Of a stretch of DNA of 53,613 nucleotides, positions 1-7,931 are shown one piece after another (position 1 is the stretch's first letter; every line of letters starts with the position of its first letter). The stretch lies in NCBI RefSeq assembly GCF_001748365.1, contig NZ_BDHH01000023.1, positions 16,334 to 69,946 of the forward strand, given 5' to 3'. A program made the position numbers and the translations under genes. The notes beneath the pieces are model-generated. The model saw only the letters and a program-made list of their open reading frames with translations. It had not been told where the DNA came from and searched no databases. Source of the DNA: Fusibacter sp. 3D3. GTDB taxonomy: Bacteria; Bacillota; Clostridia; Peptostreptococcales; Acidaminobacteraceae.

Positions 1-266
1 CCAAGGTCGATGGGCGTATTAAAGATCGAGCCTACATCAATGGTCTTGAAATAATCACCGATTCTACTAAGTGGATGGTGATCATCAGCCATAGTAACTA
101 GCATCATCTGAGCCAGCACACCATAAGAAATATCCGATGGTCGTCCTGTGTGCGGTGTTAGTAATTCATCAAAAATTTTATCCAGTCCAATTTGTTGACA
201 CAGGCCAGCTATTAAACCTGCTTTACCATTACGATAAGGTGTGATTTGATCAAAAGTAACGTCCAT
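1..266 (-). CDS. IS1634-type transposase, N-terminal fragment (runs off left edge)
   Basis: The first 88 codons are visible and the frame is open to the window edge. The start is the ATG at 266, preceded by a GAGGAG ribosome binding site. The protein opens MDVTFDQITPYRNGKAGLIA and continues with an IFDELL segment and later YFKTIDVGSIF. This pattern matches the DUF4277-like N-terminal domain of IS1634-family DDE transposases, which act on the terminal repeats of their own element. The catalytic DDE part lies outside the window, so I cannot say whether the element is intact. No terminal inverted repeat or target duplication could be paired, because only one end is present. Confidence 0.75.
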   Translation of the reverse strand, partial: MDVTFDQITPYRNGKAGLIAGLCQQIGLDKIFDELLTPHTGRPSDISYGVLAQMMLVTMADDHHPLSRIGDYFKTIDVGSIFNTPIDL

Positions 267-453
267 AGAATTTCTCCTCGAATTAGTGATACTTGTATAA
301 TTCGCTATAAATGAAGAAAATCCTTTTTGAAATAATTGGAAAATTAAAATTATTTATTTGGAAGAATTAGTTTGGCGGACTATGCGATACAACATAGGGT
401 AGAGGGTTATGCGAAACTGAGTTTTGATGCTCTAACCATAGATGATATCTCAT

Positions 454-488
454 AAAAAAAGGTCGTCCAAATCGGACAACCTTTTTTT
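454..488 (-). terminator. Intrinsic terminator, probably bidirectional
   Basis: A 15-bp stem (454-468 with 474-488) carries a 5-base loop and seven A/T pairs at its base. The single non-Watson-Crick position is a G-U wobble in the minus-strand transcript but a C-A mismatch in the plus-strand one, so it works best for the minus-strand operon ending at 620. Confidence 0.75.
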
Positions 489-576
489 ATAGCGACATCG
501 TGAACATCGCCAAGTGAAGCAGCATACTCAAGGAGCTTCCATGGCGTATAGGTATGAAAATGTATCTTAATCCATG

Positions 577-616
577 ATGGCGTTCTCATAGTGCAGACAC
601 ACTATAGGAACGCCAT
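577..616. repeat. Imperfect 17-bp palindrome next to a stop codon
   Basis: The arms 577-593 and 600-616 pair with two mismatches around a six-base loop. It starts three bases after the stop of the 620-1144 gene. No U-run follows on either strand, so it is not a classical terminator. It could protect the mRNA 3' end or be a REP-like palindrome. Confidence 0.55.
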
Positions 617-619
617 TAT

Positions 620-1144
620 CTAAATTTTGGTATTGACATAATCGCCAATTATGGAATCGCGCGTTTCTTCGTCATAACAACCTGCACATTTAAGCTTGTA
701 TAAAATACGTCGATCCCTAGAATGTAATATCACCTTATCATGTTCCTTAAAACAAATCTCATAGATTGAACCTTCAAGATATTTTGAGTTCATATTAATA
801 AAATAAGCGGTTACATCTTCAAAATTAACATATTCAAGCATGGCCAGTGTGATCTTATCTTTCTTTACATAAAAGTCATAAGCATTATTTTTAAGACGAT
901 CCGACATCCTAGGATCTCTAAATTCCAGCTCATCGGCCTCAAGCATGAGCTTCTTCGCTTTAGTATTGAAATAATGATACTTCACAACACCTTCTTCCAC
1001 AGAGTTCACATTAAAATTCTGAGGTGTATAACTGCCAATCAGCCTGTAATTTTCTAAAATAAACGTTTCTTTATCTAATTCTCCGACTTCTAATCTCTGT
1101 ATCAATTCCAACCTTTTATTACCAAATTCATAAACTCTGTTCAA
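620..1144 (-). CDS. Conserved hypothetical protein (DUF6648-like)
   Basis: This is a 174-residue soluble protein with no signal peptide or membrane segment. It starts MNRVYEFGNKRLELI and ends with a region holding CAGCYDEETRD. It resembles, from memory, a small clostridial family annotated DUF6648, whose function is unknown; I hold that assignment loosely. It is the last gene of an operon with a metallophosphoesterase 12 bp upstream, and a palindrome follows its stop. The single CAGC pair could be redox active or bind metal, but nothing else supports this. Confidence 0.7.
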   Translation of the reverse strand: MNRVYEFGNKRLELIQRLEVGELDKETFILENYRLIGSYTPQNFNVNSVEEGVVKYHYFNTKAKKLMLEADELEFRDPRMSDRLKNNAYDFYVKKDKITLAMLEYVNFEDVTAYFINMNSKYLEGSIYEICFKEHDKVILHSRDRRILYKLKCAGCYDEETRDSIIGDYVNTKI

Positions 1145-1156
1145 TGTTTTACCTTT

Positions 1157-1849
1157 CTAAATCTCAAGCTTAAGAAGCTTAAATTCTAAATAATCACATG
1201 AGGTTAAATAATATGAAACGCCTTTATAAAGGCCTTTAAGTGTGGCATTAAAATATTCTTTTGAATGAATATGGCCAAAAACCACATGTGTCACAGGATA
1301 TTTTTCTATAATCTCTGTAAACCTTGATGGCTCACGTTTATCATTTGTTGGCGGAAAATGCAATGCCACTACAATTTGATCATAGCCTTGCGCCACTGCC
1401 TGCTTTAATGAATTTTCAAGTCTAATGACCTCTCTTTTGTAAATCTTTTCATCATTATCTGAAAATTGTATTTCGTTAGGGCATAACCATCCTCTTGTCC
1501 CACAGATTGCCAAATCATTATATACAAAGAAAGAGTTGTGTATAAAGAAAATTGACTCAAATTGATCGTCCATTTTTTTCTTAGAGGTCCACCAGTAATC
1601 ATGATTGCCTTTTACCAAAACCTTTTTGCCTGGCAATGCATCTAACCACTTGAGATCCGTCTGCGCTTCCTCAAAACTAATAGCCCACGAGGTATCTCCA
1701 GGAATAATAACAAGATCCTCATCTTTAATCTGCTCTTTCCAGTCTATCTCTATTTTTTTATAATGTTCTATCCAATCTTCTCCAAAAACGTCCATTGGTT
1801 TATCCGTATTAAAGCTAAGATGTAGATCCCCTATCACATAAACGCTCAT
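1157..1849 (-). CDS. Metallophosphoesterase (calcineurin-like, COG1768 type)
   Basis: A cytoplasmic calcineurin-like phosphohydrolase of about 230 residues. All metal-binding blocks are present in order: GDLHL near the N-terminus, GDTSW, GNHDYWW, ALHFPP and GHIHS. Known members use two metal ions to hydrolyse phosphoesters; the substrate here is unknown. Two starts are possible. The ATG at 1858 overlaps the upstream stop by 4 bp but lies only two bases from GAGGAG. The ATG at 1849 has an 11-base spacing and gives the natural family start MSVYVIGD, so I prefer it. It is translationally coupled to the TtcA-like gene. Confidence 0.85.
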   Translation of the reverse strand: MSVYVIGDLHLSFNTDKPMDVFGEDWIEHYKKIEIDWKEQIKDEDLVIIPGDTSWAISFEEAQTDLKWLDALPGKKVLVKGNHDYWWTSKKKMDDQFESIFFIHNSFFVYNDLAICGTRGWLCPNEIQFSDNDEKIYKREVIRLENSLKQAVAQGYDQIVVALHFPPTNDKREPSRFTEIIEKYPVTHVVFGHIHSKEYFNATLKGLYKGVSYYLTSCDYLEFKLLKLEI

Positions 1850-1854
1850 GAAAC

Positions 1855-2580
1855 TCATTGCTCCTCTAATTTTACAAGTGTTCTCTCCAAGTCTATATTG
1901 GAAAGTGCTTTTATAACTTGACTTGAGTACTCAGGAAATTCAGCTTCTATTATTGAGATCATCTTTTCTGAACGTTCTCTGATCTTGGTCTTTGCATGCT
2001 CACATTTTGATGCTACAATGGGAACCTCAAGCGTATGGATTGCATTCACAATTGAAGTTTCATCTAAAAATACGAGCGGTCTAATGATCTTGAGATGCGA
2101 TGTCTCATCTCTAACAACAGGTGGAATTGCAGCAATTCTGCCCTGTTTTATCAGATTCATCATGAAAGTCTCCACAACATCATCCTTGGTATGACCAAAT
2201 GCAATTTTATTATACCCATTATTTAGAGCATACTTTCGCATAATCCCTTTTCTCATACGTGAACAAGTATAACACGGACTGACATCATTTGAAAGGAAAA
2301 CAAATGGCTCTTCATGCACTATTATAGATAATCCCATATTTTTATAAAAGTCTTGATGTGGTTCTATCCCTTCTAACATCCCATGATCGACCATATAACC
2401 CGTCAGTTCGAAGTCATAGATATTAAACTTTTTTAAAAGTCCAAGTGCAAAGAAAAGCAAACTACTATCCTTTCCACCTGAAACACCTACTAAAATGCGA
2501 TCCCCTGGTTCTATGAGATTATACGTATCAATCGCATAACGAATAGGCTTTAAAAAAAGGGTCTGCATCCAACGTTTCAT
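1855..2580 (-). CDS. TtcA-family tRNA 2-thiolation protein (PP-loop ATPase)
   Basis: A 241-residue PP-loop enzyme. The ATP pyrophosphatase motif SGGKDSS lies near residue 34, and a CYTC pair precedes RMRKGIMRKYA. A third conserved-looking cysteine occurs in ASKCEHAK. In E. coli, TtcA adds sulphur to C32 of certain tRNAs using an iron-sulphur cluster held by cysteines. Firmicute relatives are usually of unproven specificity, so I give the family and not the exact tRNA position. The start overlaps the synthetase stop upstream by 4 bp (ATGA), which shows coupled translation. Confidence 0.85.
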   Translation of the reverse strand: MKRWMQTLFLKPIRYAIDTYNLIEPGDRILVGVSGGKDSSLLFFALGLLKKFNIYDFELTGYMVDHGMLEGIEPHQDFYKNMGLSIIVHEEPFVFLSNDVSPCYTCSRMRKGIMRKYALNNGYNKIAFGHTKDDVVETFMMNLIKQGRIAAIPPVVRDETSHLKIIRPLVFLDETSIVNAIHTLEVPIVASKCEHAKTKIRERSEKMISIIEAEFPEYSSQVIKALSNIDLERTLVKLEEQ

Positions 2581-3398
2581 TTAAGCGCACCTTTCTCAAA
2601 GAGATTATATCTTGGAAGTGCTTTTTTGATATCCGCCAAAAGTATTTCTAATTCTAACATATTATCATCATCTTTAATATTCTCAAATCGCTTTTCAAAA
2701 TCAATTGCTTCACGTTCAAAGCCTTGAGAAAATAAGATTTGAATATGCGTTGTAATATCTCTTATCGTATTCGATTTTTCTTCAAACAAAAGCTGTGCAT
2801 TAATGACTTCTTTACTGATTGCAGTCATTTCCTCATCAAGCTGAGTTGCTGCAATTGCAGAATTGCGAAGTCTTTCTCTAATATTATCTGGAATTTGAGA
2901 CTTGTACTTGTAACTTAGAGAATGTTCAATAATTGCCCAAAAATTCATCGCCAGTGTTCGTATTTGAAATTCACACAAGATTTTCTTGGTGCCAAGTGCC
3001 GTGTGTACTGGATATTGTACGATAATGTGATAACTCTTGTAGCCGCTTTCTTTCGGCGATTTAATATAATCTTTTTCATATAAGACTTCAAAGTCCTTGC
3101 CGCTTCTTTCATGAATCAAATCTACAACACGATAAATATCGTCAATGAACTGGCACATCACTCTTAATCCTGCAATATCTTCCATTTCTTCTTCTATACG
3201 GTCAAGGGCAATATTACTGCGCTCAGCTTTTTCTATAATACTCGAAATTTTCTTTACACGCCCAGTCACAAATTCTATCGGAGAATATTCACTCAATTCT
3301 CTATACTGATTCCTTATTGCTTTAAATTTTACTTTTAATTCTTCAACTGCTTGTTCATATGGAATTAACATGGTCTTCCATTCTCTTATGACTTTCAT
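2577..3398 (-). CDS. Small alarmone synthetase, RelQ-like GTP pyrophosphokinase
   Basis: This 273-residue protein has a RelA/SpoT synthetase domain without the HD hydrolase or the regulatory C-terminus, as in RelQ/YjbM small alarmone synthetases. Visible motifs are DIAGLRV, SGYKSYHIIV, EFQIRTLAMNFWA and EHSLSYK. Such enzymes transfer pyrophosphate from ATP to GDP or GTP to make (p)ppGpp and usually form tetramers. It is somewhat longer than typical RelQ, with an extra C-terminal helical stretch from about residue 215. A good TAGGAGGGG site precedes the start. It lies in an operon with tRNA-modifying genes, 24 bp after the radical SAM gene. Confidence 0.88.
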   Translation of the reverse strand: MKVIREWKTMLIPYEQAVEELKVKFKAIRNQYRELSEYSPIEFVTGRVKKISSIIEKAERSNIALDRIEEEMEDIAGLRVMCQFIDDIYRVVDLIHERSGKDFEVLYEKDYIKSPKESGYKSYHIIVQYPVHTALGTKKILCEFQIRTLAMNFWAIIEHSLSYKYKSQIPDNIRERLRNSAIAATQLDEEMTAISKEVINAQLLFEEKSNTIRDITTHIQILFSQGFEREAIDFEKRFENIKDDDNMLELEILLADIKKALPRYNLFEKGALK

Positions 3399-3422
3399 AA
3401 ATACCCCTCCTAAACGTAAAAT

Positions 3423-4361
3423 TCACTCTACTTTAACGCTTTTATTAAGCCCAAGTTCGAAGTGCATCCCTTGATCAATATTTCTCTCCTCAAGTATTGC
3501 TTCGAATTGATTTTGTAATTTTCGCCAACTCATACCCCAATTGCAAAACAAGGTTTGAGATTCTGGTGCTCTAGCAAATAGTCTCTGAATGACCATTTCA
3601 CTTGAAATGTTTTGTATAAATTTTACCAAACGTTCTAAATAAGCCTCCGCTGATATGAGTTCTATTGCGCCCGCGTTATAAAGCTCGCCAAGTTTTGTGT
3701 TCTTTAAAATGTATAGTGAATGTACTTTTACAGACTCCACCTTCAAAGCGGATAAAACGCGACCTGCTTCAATGAAATCCGCATCGGTATCCCAAGGCAA
3801 ATTTGCAATGAGATGCGCACACACCGTAAAGCCATACGTATGAATCCGCTGAACTGCATCAATAAATTCAGCAAGCCCATGGCCTCTATTAATTTGTTTT
3901 AAAGTATTAATATTAATAGATTGTAATCCAAGCTCCACTTCGATATCTATGTTGTATATTGCCTGAATATTTTTTAAAACCTCAAGATACTGATTTGAAA
4001 TCGAATCTGGTCTCGTTGAAATACTCAAACCAACGACATGCGTTCTTACAGCCTCATGTAGATTAGCCTCAAATTGTTCTATCGGTATATAAGTATTGGT
4101 GTAATTCTGAAAATAAATCATGAATTTATTGACTTTATATTTTTTTTGAATGTATTCACAATTCCTATTAATCTGTTGAGAGATAGACAACTCTGAAGGT
4201 TGAGCTTCAAATCCAGCACCCACATCACCACAAAATATACAGCCAGCACTACCCAAAGTACCATCTCTATTTGGACAAGAACAGGGCAAATTAACTGGAA
4301 TCTTGTAAACTTTTTCGCCATATTTTTCAACTAAATAAGCACTGTACTTTTGATATCTCAT
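3423..4361 (-). CDS. TIGR01212-family radical SAM protein (YhcC-like)
   Basis: A 312-residue radical SAM protein. The cluster-binding region near the N-terminus reads PCSCPNRDGTLGSAGCIFCG, matching the CPNRDG...GC.FC pattern of the TIGR01212/YhcC family. Other family features are FQNYTNTY, LSISTRPDSI, VELGLQS and HLIANLPWD. The family is linked to tRNA or sulphur chemistry by gene context in many bacteria, but its reaction is not established. It is the first gene of the operon that continues through the alarmone synthetase and TtcA-like genes. Confidence 0.88.
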   Translation of the reverse strand: MRYQKYSAYLVEKYGEKVYKIPVNLPCSCPNRDGTLGSAGCIFCGDVGAGFEAQPSELSISQQINRNCEYIQKKYKVNKFMIYFQNYTNTYIPIEQFEANLHEAVRTHVVGLSISTRPDSISNQYLEVLKNIQAIYNIDIEVELGLQSININTLKQINRGHGLAEFIDAVQRIHTYGFTVCAHLIANLPWDTDADFIEAGRVLSALKVESVKVHSLYILKNTKLGELYNAGAIELISAEAYLERLVKFIQNISSEMVIQRLFARAPESQTLFCNWGMSWRKLQNQFEAILEERNIDQGMHFELGLNKSVKVE

Positions 4362-4478
4362 GAATCGCCTCGCATCGTATTTTCATCTTATTTTACCATA
4401 AAAATGCCCTTTTGGGTTAACAAATTACGCCATGACTTTGCTTCATCTACCGCTTTTCATCTATGACATTAGATGAAA

Positions 4479-4526
4479 AAGGAGCTTTTATCATAACGAT
4501 TTAAAATCGTCTGATAAAAGCTCCTT
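4479..4526 (-). terminator. Intrinsic terminator of the 5'-nucleotidase gene
   Basis: A perfect 15-bp outer stem (4479-4493 with 4512-4526) encloses a second short stem formed by CGATTT and AAATCG. In the minus direction the stem is followed by TTTTTC. It lies 27 bp after the stop of the gene ending at 4554. Confidence 0.85.
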
Positions 4527-4553
4527 AGTGATTGATTCAGCTCATTTTTAACT

Positions 4554-6275
4554 CTATTTTTGTGGTACTAATAATTTTTGACCTACGTAGATTAAGTTCA
4601 CATTTTTAAGGCCATTAATTTCACCAAGATTTTGATAAGTTGTGCCTAGTTTTTTTGCTATTTTCCAAAGCACATCACCCTCTTGAACTGTATATGTGTC
4701 ATATGCTTTAGCCGATTCATTGACATAATCTTTAGCATAACCCGCTGGCAATGCCTTAATCGTACCAGATGCTTTGATTTCATTTACAAGTACGTCTCTG
4801 ATTGGAATAAAGGTATCTTTAACATCAATCGCGCCTGTAAAGTCAAAATTATCGCCTTTTGGATACATAAAATCGTTAATCACAACGGTATAGTATTGAT
4901 CCATTGCTACAGGTGTACCATCTGCCAGTTTTAATGAAAGAACTCTGCTCCCCGCTTCAAGTGATGAATTGTAATCTACTTGAAGACCAGAAAAAGATGC
5001 ATTTCCAATTTCAGCATTTGCAATACCATGTTCGATGTTTTTAAGAAGGTCAGCACCTGATAATTTTAAAGTTACAAGTGTATTATCAAATGGCATCACT
5101 TCATATAAAATACCATAGGTGATATCGCCTGCAGGGATGTCTCTTCTCAAACCACCACCGTTTTGAAGTCCGATTTGTGTACCAGCAGCTTTTGCCATCG
5201 TTTCACATACCCATCTTCCAAGAACAGTTGTAGATGCCCCTGTGTATCTATCATGTGTGAAAGTGCCATCTGCTTTTCCTAAAACTTCATTTAGCGTTGG
5301 TGCCAAATCTTTGTTCCATTTTTCAAAAGCTGCGAGTGCCACTGGATCTGGAGTGATCTCTTCACTTCTTTTGTACAAATTATCAACAGAAGGCGTTACT
5401 TTCAAAGTTGATCCTGTAAAACTCAAAGATAAATGACCCAGTGTTCTACCACTATAGTAAGCTTCAACAACAGCTACCCCATTGCTATAACCCGCTACTG
5501 TTGCATGGTTATGTGCACACACAACGCCATCAATGCCTTTAACCGCAGTAATTGCACTAATTTCATCACCCGTTACAGGCTTGTTGACATCTTCACCATA
5601 ACCTTCTTGTGATGCGGGTATATGTGTTAAAGCAATAATTGCATCTGGTTTACCCGCAGCATCTTTACCTGCCATCAAGTAATCTACCCATATCTGAGCA
5701 GCCTCAGCAGGGTCTTTAAATTCTAAAGTTGAAACGTTATCTGCTTTTGTTTTGTAAGCAGTTTCTTGAGTTGTAAGACCAATGAATGCGATTTTCTTAC
5801 CCTCTTGTTCTTTAATCACATATGGTTTAGCCCATGCTACAGGCTCTCCAGTAGTTTTATCATAGATGTTAGATGCAAGAAAAGTTAAATTACCATCTTC
5901 AGTCCATTTGGTGATTTTGTCTGTGCCCCAATCGAACTCGTGGTTTCCAACTGCAGATACAGTGACACCCAAAAGTTTTAACATCTCGCTAACCGGTTCC
6001 CCATATGAAAGGTTAGACATTGCAGAGCCTTGATAGTTATCTCCAGCAGAAACAACTAATGTATTTGGATTTGCTGCCTTCAATGCATTTACTGCACCAA
6101 CAAGTTTAGCCATCCCCACATTTTTACCACTTTCAATTAATGCCCCATGAAAATCATTAAATGAGTAAATATCAATCGTTACTGCTTCTTCTGCAAAACT
6201 CATTGCAGGTAAGATTGTTGACATGACTAAAACTAAAGTCATCATCATAACAAGTACTTTTTTACCATTAAACAT
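4554..6275 (-). CDS. Secreted 5'-nucleotidase/phosphodiesterase with C-terminal LysM domain
   Basis: A 573-residue exported enzyme. A Sec signal peptide covers residues 1-28 and ends in AMSFAEE. The metallophosphatase domain follows with NDFHGA, GDNYQGSA, GNHEFDWG, LTHIP and AHNHATV. The 5'-nucleotidase C-terminal domain then covers roughly residues 320-490, with the substrate-loop motif QNGGGLRRDI. A single LysM module (YTVQEGDVLWKIAKKLGTTY) ends the protein. UshA/YfkN relatives hydrolyse nucleotides, UDP-sugars or cyclic nucleotides outside the membrane. LysM would hold this one on peptidoglycan. It is likely monocistronic, with its own terminator. Confidence 0.92.
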   Translation of the reverse strand: MFNGKKVLVMMMTLVLVMSTILPAMSFAEEAVTIDIYSFNDFHGALIESGKNVGMAKLVGAVNALKAANPNTLVVSAGDNYQGSAMSNLSYGEPVSEMLKLLGVTVSAVGNHEFDWGTDKITKWTEDGNLTFLASNIYDKTTGEPVAWAKPYVIKEQEGKKIAFIGLTTQETAYKTKADNVSTLEFKDPAEAAQIWVDYLMAGKDAAGKPDAIIALTHIPASQEGYGEDVNKPVTGDEISAITAVKGIDGVVCAHNHATVAGYSNGVAVVEAYYSGRTLGHLSLSFTGSTLKVTPSVDNLYKRSEEITPDPVALAAFEKWNKDLAPTLNEVLGKADGTFTHDRYTGASTTVLGRWVCETMAKAAGTQIGLQNGGGLRRDIPAGDITYGILYEVMPFDNTLVTLKLSGADLLKNIEHGIANAEIGNASFSGLQVDYNSSLEAGSRVLSLKLADGTPVAMDQYYTVVINDFMYPKGDNFDFTGAIDVKDTFIPIRDVLVNEIKASGTIKALPAGYAKDYVNESAKAYDTYTVQEGDVLWKIAKKLGTTYQNLGEINGLKNVNLIYVGQKLLVPQK

Positions 6276-6461
6276 GTGTCGCCTCCTATTAATATAATTT
6301 AACTCTCTTCTATTTTATAACCACAAGATAGGGAATACAAACATTTTATTAAAATTTGTAACTATTTTATAAAAATATATTTATACAGTTGATTTTTTAA
6401 CATTTACATAACGTTTTGCTTACCTAAATTTATTATATTCTAGTTGCACGCACTAAAAAAA

Positions 6462-6488
6462 AGATGCTATTCAACCTCTATAGCATCT
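6462..6488 (-). terminator. Intrinsic terminator of the Usp-like gene
   Basis: An 8-bp stem AGATGCTA/TAGCATCT (6462-6469 with 6481-6488) is followed in the minus direction by a run of eight T. Confidence 0.8.
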
Positions 6489-6548
6489 CTTTTATCGCCT
6501 CTATCGTTAAAGTGTCAAAATCCAATTTCACCCGAACACTCTAACCCT

Positions 6549-6971
6549 CTATTCTATTGAAATAATATCATTTTCGTCATCGAAATTAAGCGGAACAATT
6601 TGAAAATTCACCTTAAATTTAGTCTTCTCTTGAAGCCTATTGATCATATTTTGTTGCTCATCTTTTTCAAAAGATTCCCCCATGATAATGCAGTTGATTT
6701 TATACTTCTCAGCATAATCAGAAAGTGTTTTCTCAATATCTTTTGCTTTAATAACAGAAAGTGAAGCTTGATGACTTTTGGATACGTCAAATAAGTACTC
6801 AAGAGCATCTTCTTCCTTAAGTTGTCCGAAAAACTTCCAATTTTCTTTAACGACATGCACAACGTGCAATTCATCGTGTTCAGAAGAAATCTGGCTAGCA
6901 CCATAATCAATTAGTCGCTCACACGATTTCTGTTGTGTGACGCAGACCATGACTTTTTTCTTTCTTCTCAT
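6549..6971 (-). CDS. Universal stress protein-like (KdpD-type Usp domain)
   Basis: A 140-residue cytoplasmic protein of one alpha/beta domain. The opening strand KVMVCVTQQKSCERLIDYGA and the following ELHVVHVVKENW resemble the Usp domain of KdpD more than classical UspA. The second half holds KINCIIMGESFEKD, where the nucleotide-binding G-x2-G-x9-GS motif of ATP-binding Usp proteins is not obvious. It may therefore not bind ATP in the usual way. The gene is alone, with its own terminator, and lies divergent to a short plus-strand gene. Confidence 0.75.
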   Translation of the reverse strand: MRRKKKVMVCVTQQKSCERLIDYGASQISSEHDELHVVHVVKENWKFFGQLKEEDALEYLFDVSKSHQASLSVIKAKDIEKTLSDYAEKYKINCIIMGESFEKDEQQNMINRLQEKTKFKVNFQIVPLNFDDENDIISIE

Positions 6972-7083
6972 ATTTTATCTCCTTATAGATTTCTCTGTAA
7001 ATCCGTACTATTATTATTATACCAAATAAAAGATGTTCTAAAATTAAAAATTAGTAAACTTTTCTTAACCATTCTTAGTTTAA

Positions 7084-7112
7084 TTGAATTACAGAATAAT
7101 CTCCTGTATAAT
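7084..7112 (+). promoter_or_regulatory. SigA-type promoter for the 79-residue protein gene
   Basis: TTGAAT (7084-7089), a 17-bp spacer and a perfect TATAAT (7107-7112). The predicted transcript starts near 7119, leaving an untranslated leader of only about 17 bases before the ATG. Confidence 0.75.
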
Positions 7113-7135
7113 AGGAGTGGCAAGGAGGGGAATAA

Positions 7136-7375
7136 ATGAATCAATATACTAAAGTCATCGGGCTTACTGGTGCCATCTATACTAAAGAATTCGAGAAAAT
7201 CAAACATCACAAAAACAAAGTGCGTGAACTCAACGAGGACACTGTCATTAAAGCTTTCAAAGATGGCAATACTGAAATTTTAGTTATTTTTGAAGAGACT
7301 GGTGAAGAAATCATCATCGATGATTTTTCTGATAAAGAACTTGTCAAGCAATATCTTGGGAAAAAATTCTTATAA
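7136..7375 (+). CDS. Hypothetical small protein, 79 residues
   Basis: I do not recognise a family. The protein is soluble and charged, with an N-terminal helix-like stretch rich in Lys and an acidic strand pattern EILVIFEETGEEIIIDDFS in the second half. It is a convincing gene: AAGGAGGGG lies five bases before the ATG, a near-consensus promoter is just upstream, and a strong terminator follows the stop by five bases. It stands alone on the plus strand between minus-strand genes. Confidence 0.75.
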   Translation: MNQYTKVIGLTGAIYTKEFEKIKHHKNKVRELNEDTVIKAFKDGNTEILVIFEETGEEIIIDDFSDKELVKQYLGKKFL

Positions 7376-7380
7376 ATATA

Positions 7381-7420
7381 AAAGGTCACACTGCAATTTA
7401 GCCAATTGCAGGTGACCTTT
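7381..7420. terminator. Bidirectional terminator between convergent genes
   Basis: Arms 7381-7398 and 7404-7420 pair over 17 bp with one bulged A at 7390. The plus strand continues with T-rich sequence and the minus strand with TTTATATTT, so it can end both the 79-residue gene and the gene ending at 7442. Confidence 0.85.
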
Positions 7421-7441
7421 TTGGATAAGTAAAGGATTCAA

Positions 7442-7849
7442 CTAGCGCATATAGTTCTGTAAAGCTTCTGGAAGTGGTAACTCATAATTCATCGTTATAA
7501 TAAAATCAACAGAAAAAGCGGTTGATATGTCTTCGATTTTCTTAAACCAAGCAGGTAATCTGTCCGGTTCTATTTTGACACAATTCAAAATACCATCTAT
7601 AAAGATCTTTTGAATATCGTAATTATTGGAAATCAAGCCACAGATGAAGCCGAGAAACTCCTCACCTGTCTCTATTGGGAATTCTTTTATGTTAATAAAT
7701 CTTAACTCATGAAGCAAATCGTACATCGCTCTGTTATCGTCATCAATGAAAATAGCGTCGCCTTTTACCTGTGCAACCATGTCATTTGCCATCTTAACTA
7801 TTTCTTTGGATTTTCCTGTTCCCTTTTTTCCCGCTATTAAAGTAACCAT
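7442..7849 (-). CDS. P-loop ATP/GTP-binding protein, function unknown
   Basis: A 135-residue protein beginning MVTLIAGKKGTGKSKEIVKM, a clean Walker A (GKKGTGKS). A Walker B-like strand QKIFIDGIL lies near residue 86 and a late strand VDFIITMNYELPLP ends the fold. Small clostridial P-loop proteins like this are sometimes labelled twitching-motility or ATP-binding; no real function is known to me. I chose the ATG at 7849, because AAAGGAGGAG lies six bases upstream. The longer frame from 7876 would place that site inside the gene. Confidence 0.75.
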   Translation of the reverse strand: MVTLIAGKKGTGKSKEIVKMANDMVAQVKGDAIFIDDDNRAMYDLLHELRFINIKEFPIETGEEFLGFICGLISNNYDIQKIFIDGILNCVKIEPDRLPAWFKKIEDISTAFSVDFIITMNYELPLPEALQNYMR

Positions 7850-7931
7850 GTGAATCTCCTCCTTTAGTTTTAGCACTTAATGTATTATTCTAGATACATA
7901 ACAGATTCTCCTTTAAAACATTAAAAATATT

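Larger units (their letters stand above)
267..619. other. Non-coding region between the transposase and the next operon
   Basis: This gap of about 350 bp has no convincing gene. It holds the AT-rich leader of the transposase, a T-flanked terminator hairpin (454-488) and an imperfect palindrome (577-616). A 60-codon open frame on the minus strand (589-407) crosses both hairpins and has no ribosome binding site, so it is not called. The left end of the insertion sequence probably lies somewhere between about 270 and 450, but I cannot fix it. Confidence 0.5.

Noticed and set aside
407-589. 60-codon minus-strand frame with start inside a palindrome
   Set aside because: No ribosome binding site; it reads through the terminator hairpin at 454-488 and has no recognisable family pattern.
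577-616. Palindrome considered as a terminal inverted repeat of the left-edge insertion sequence
   Set aside because: Both arms sit at one site around a six-base loop, so it is a hairpin, not the two ends of an element.
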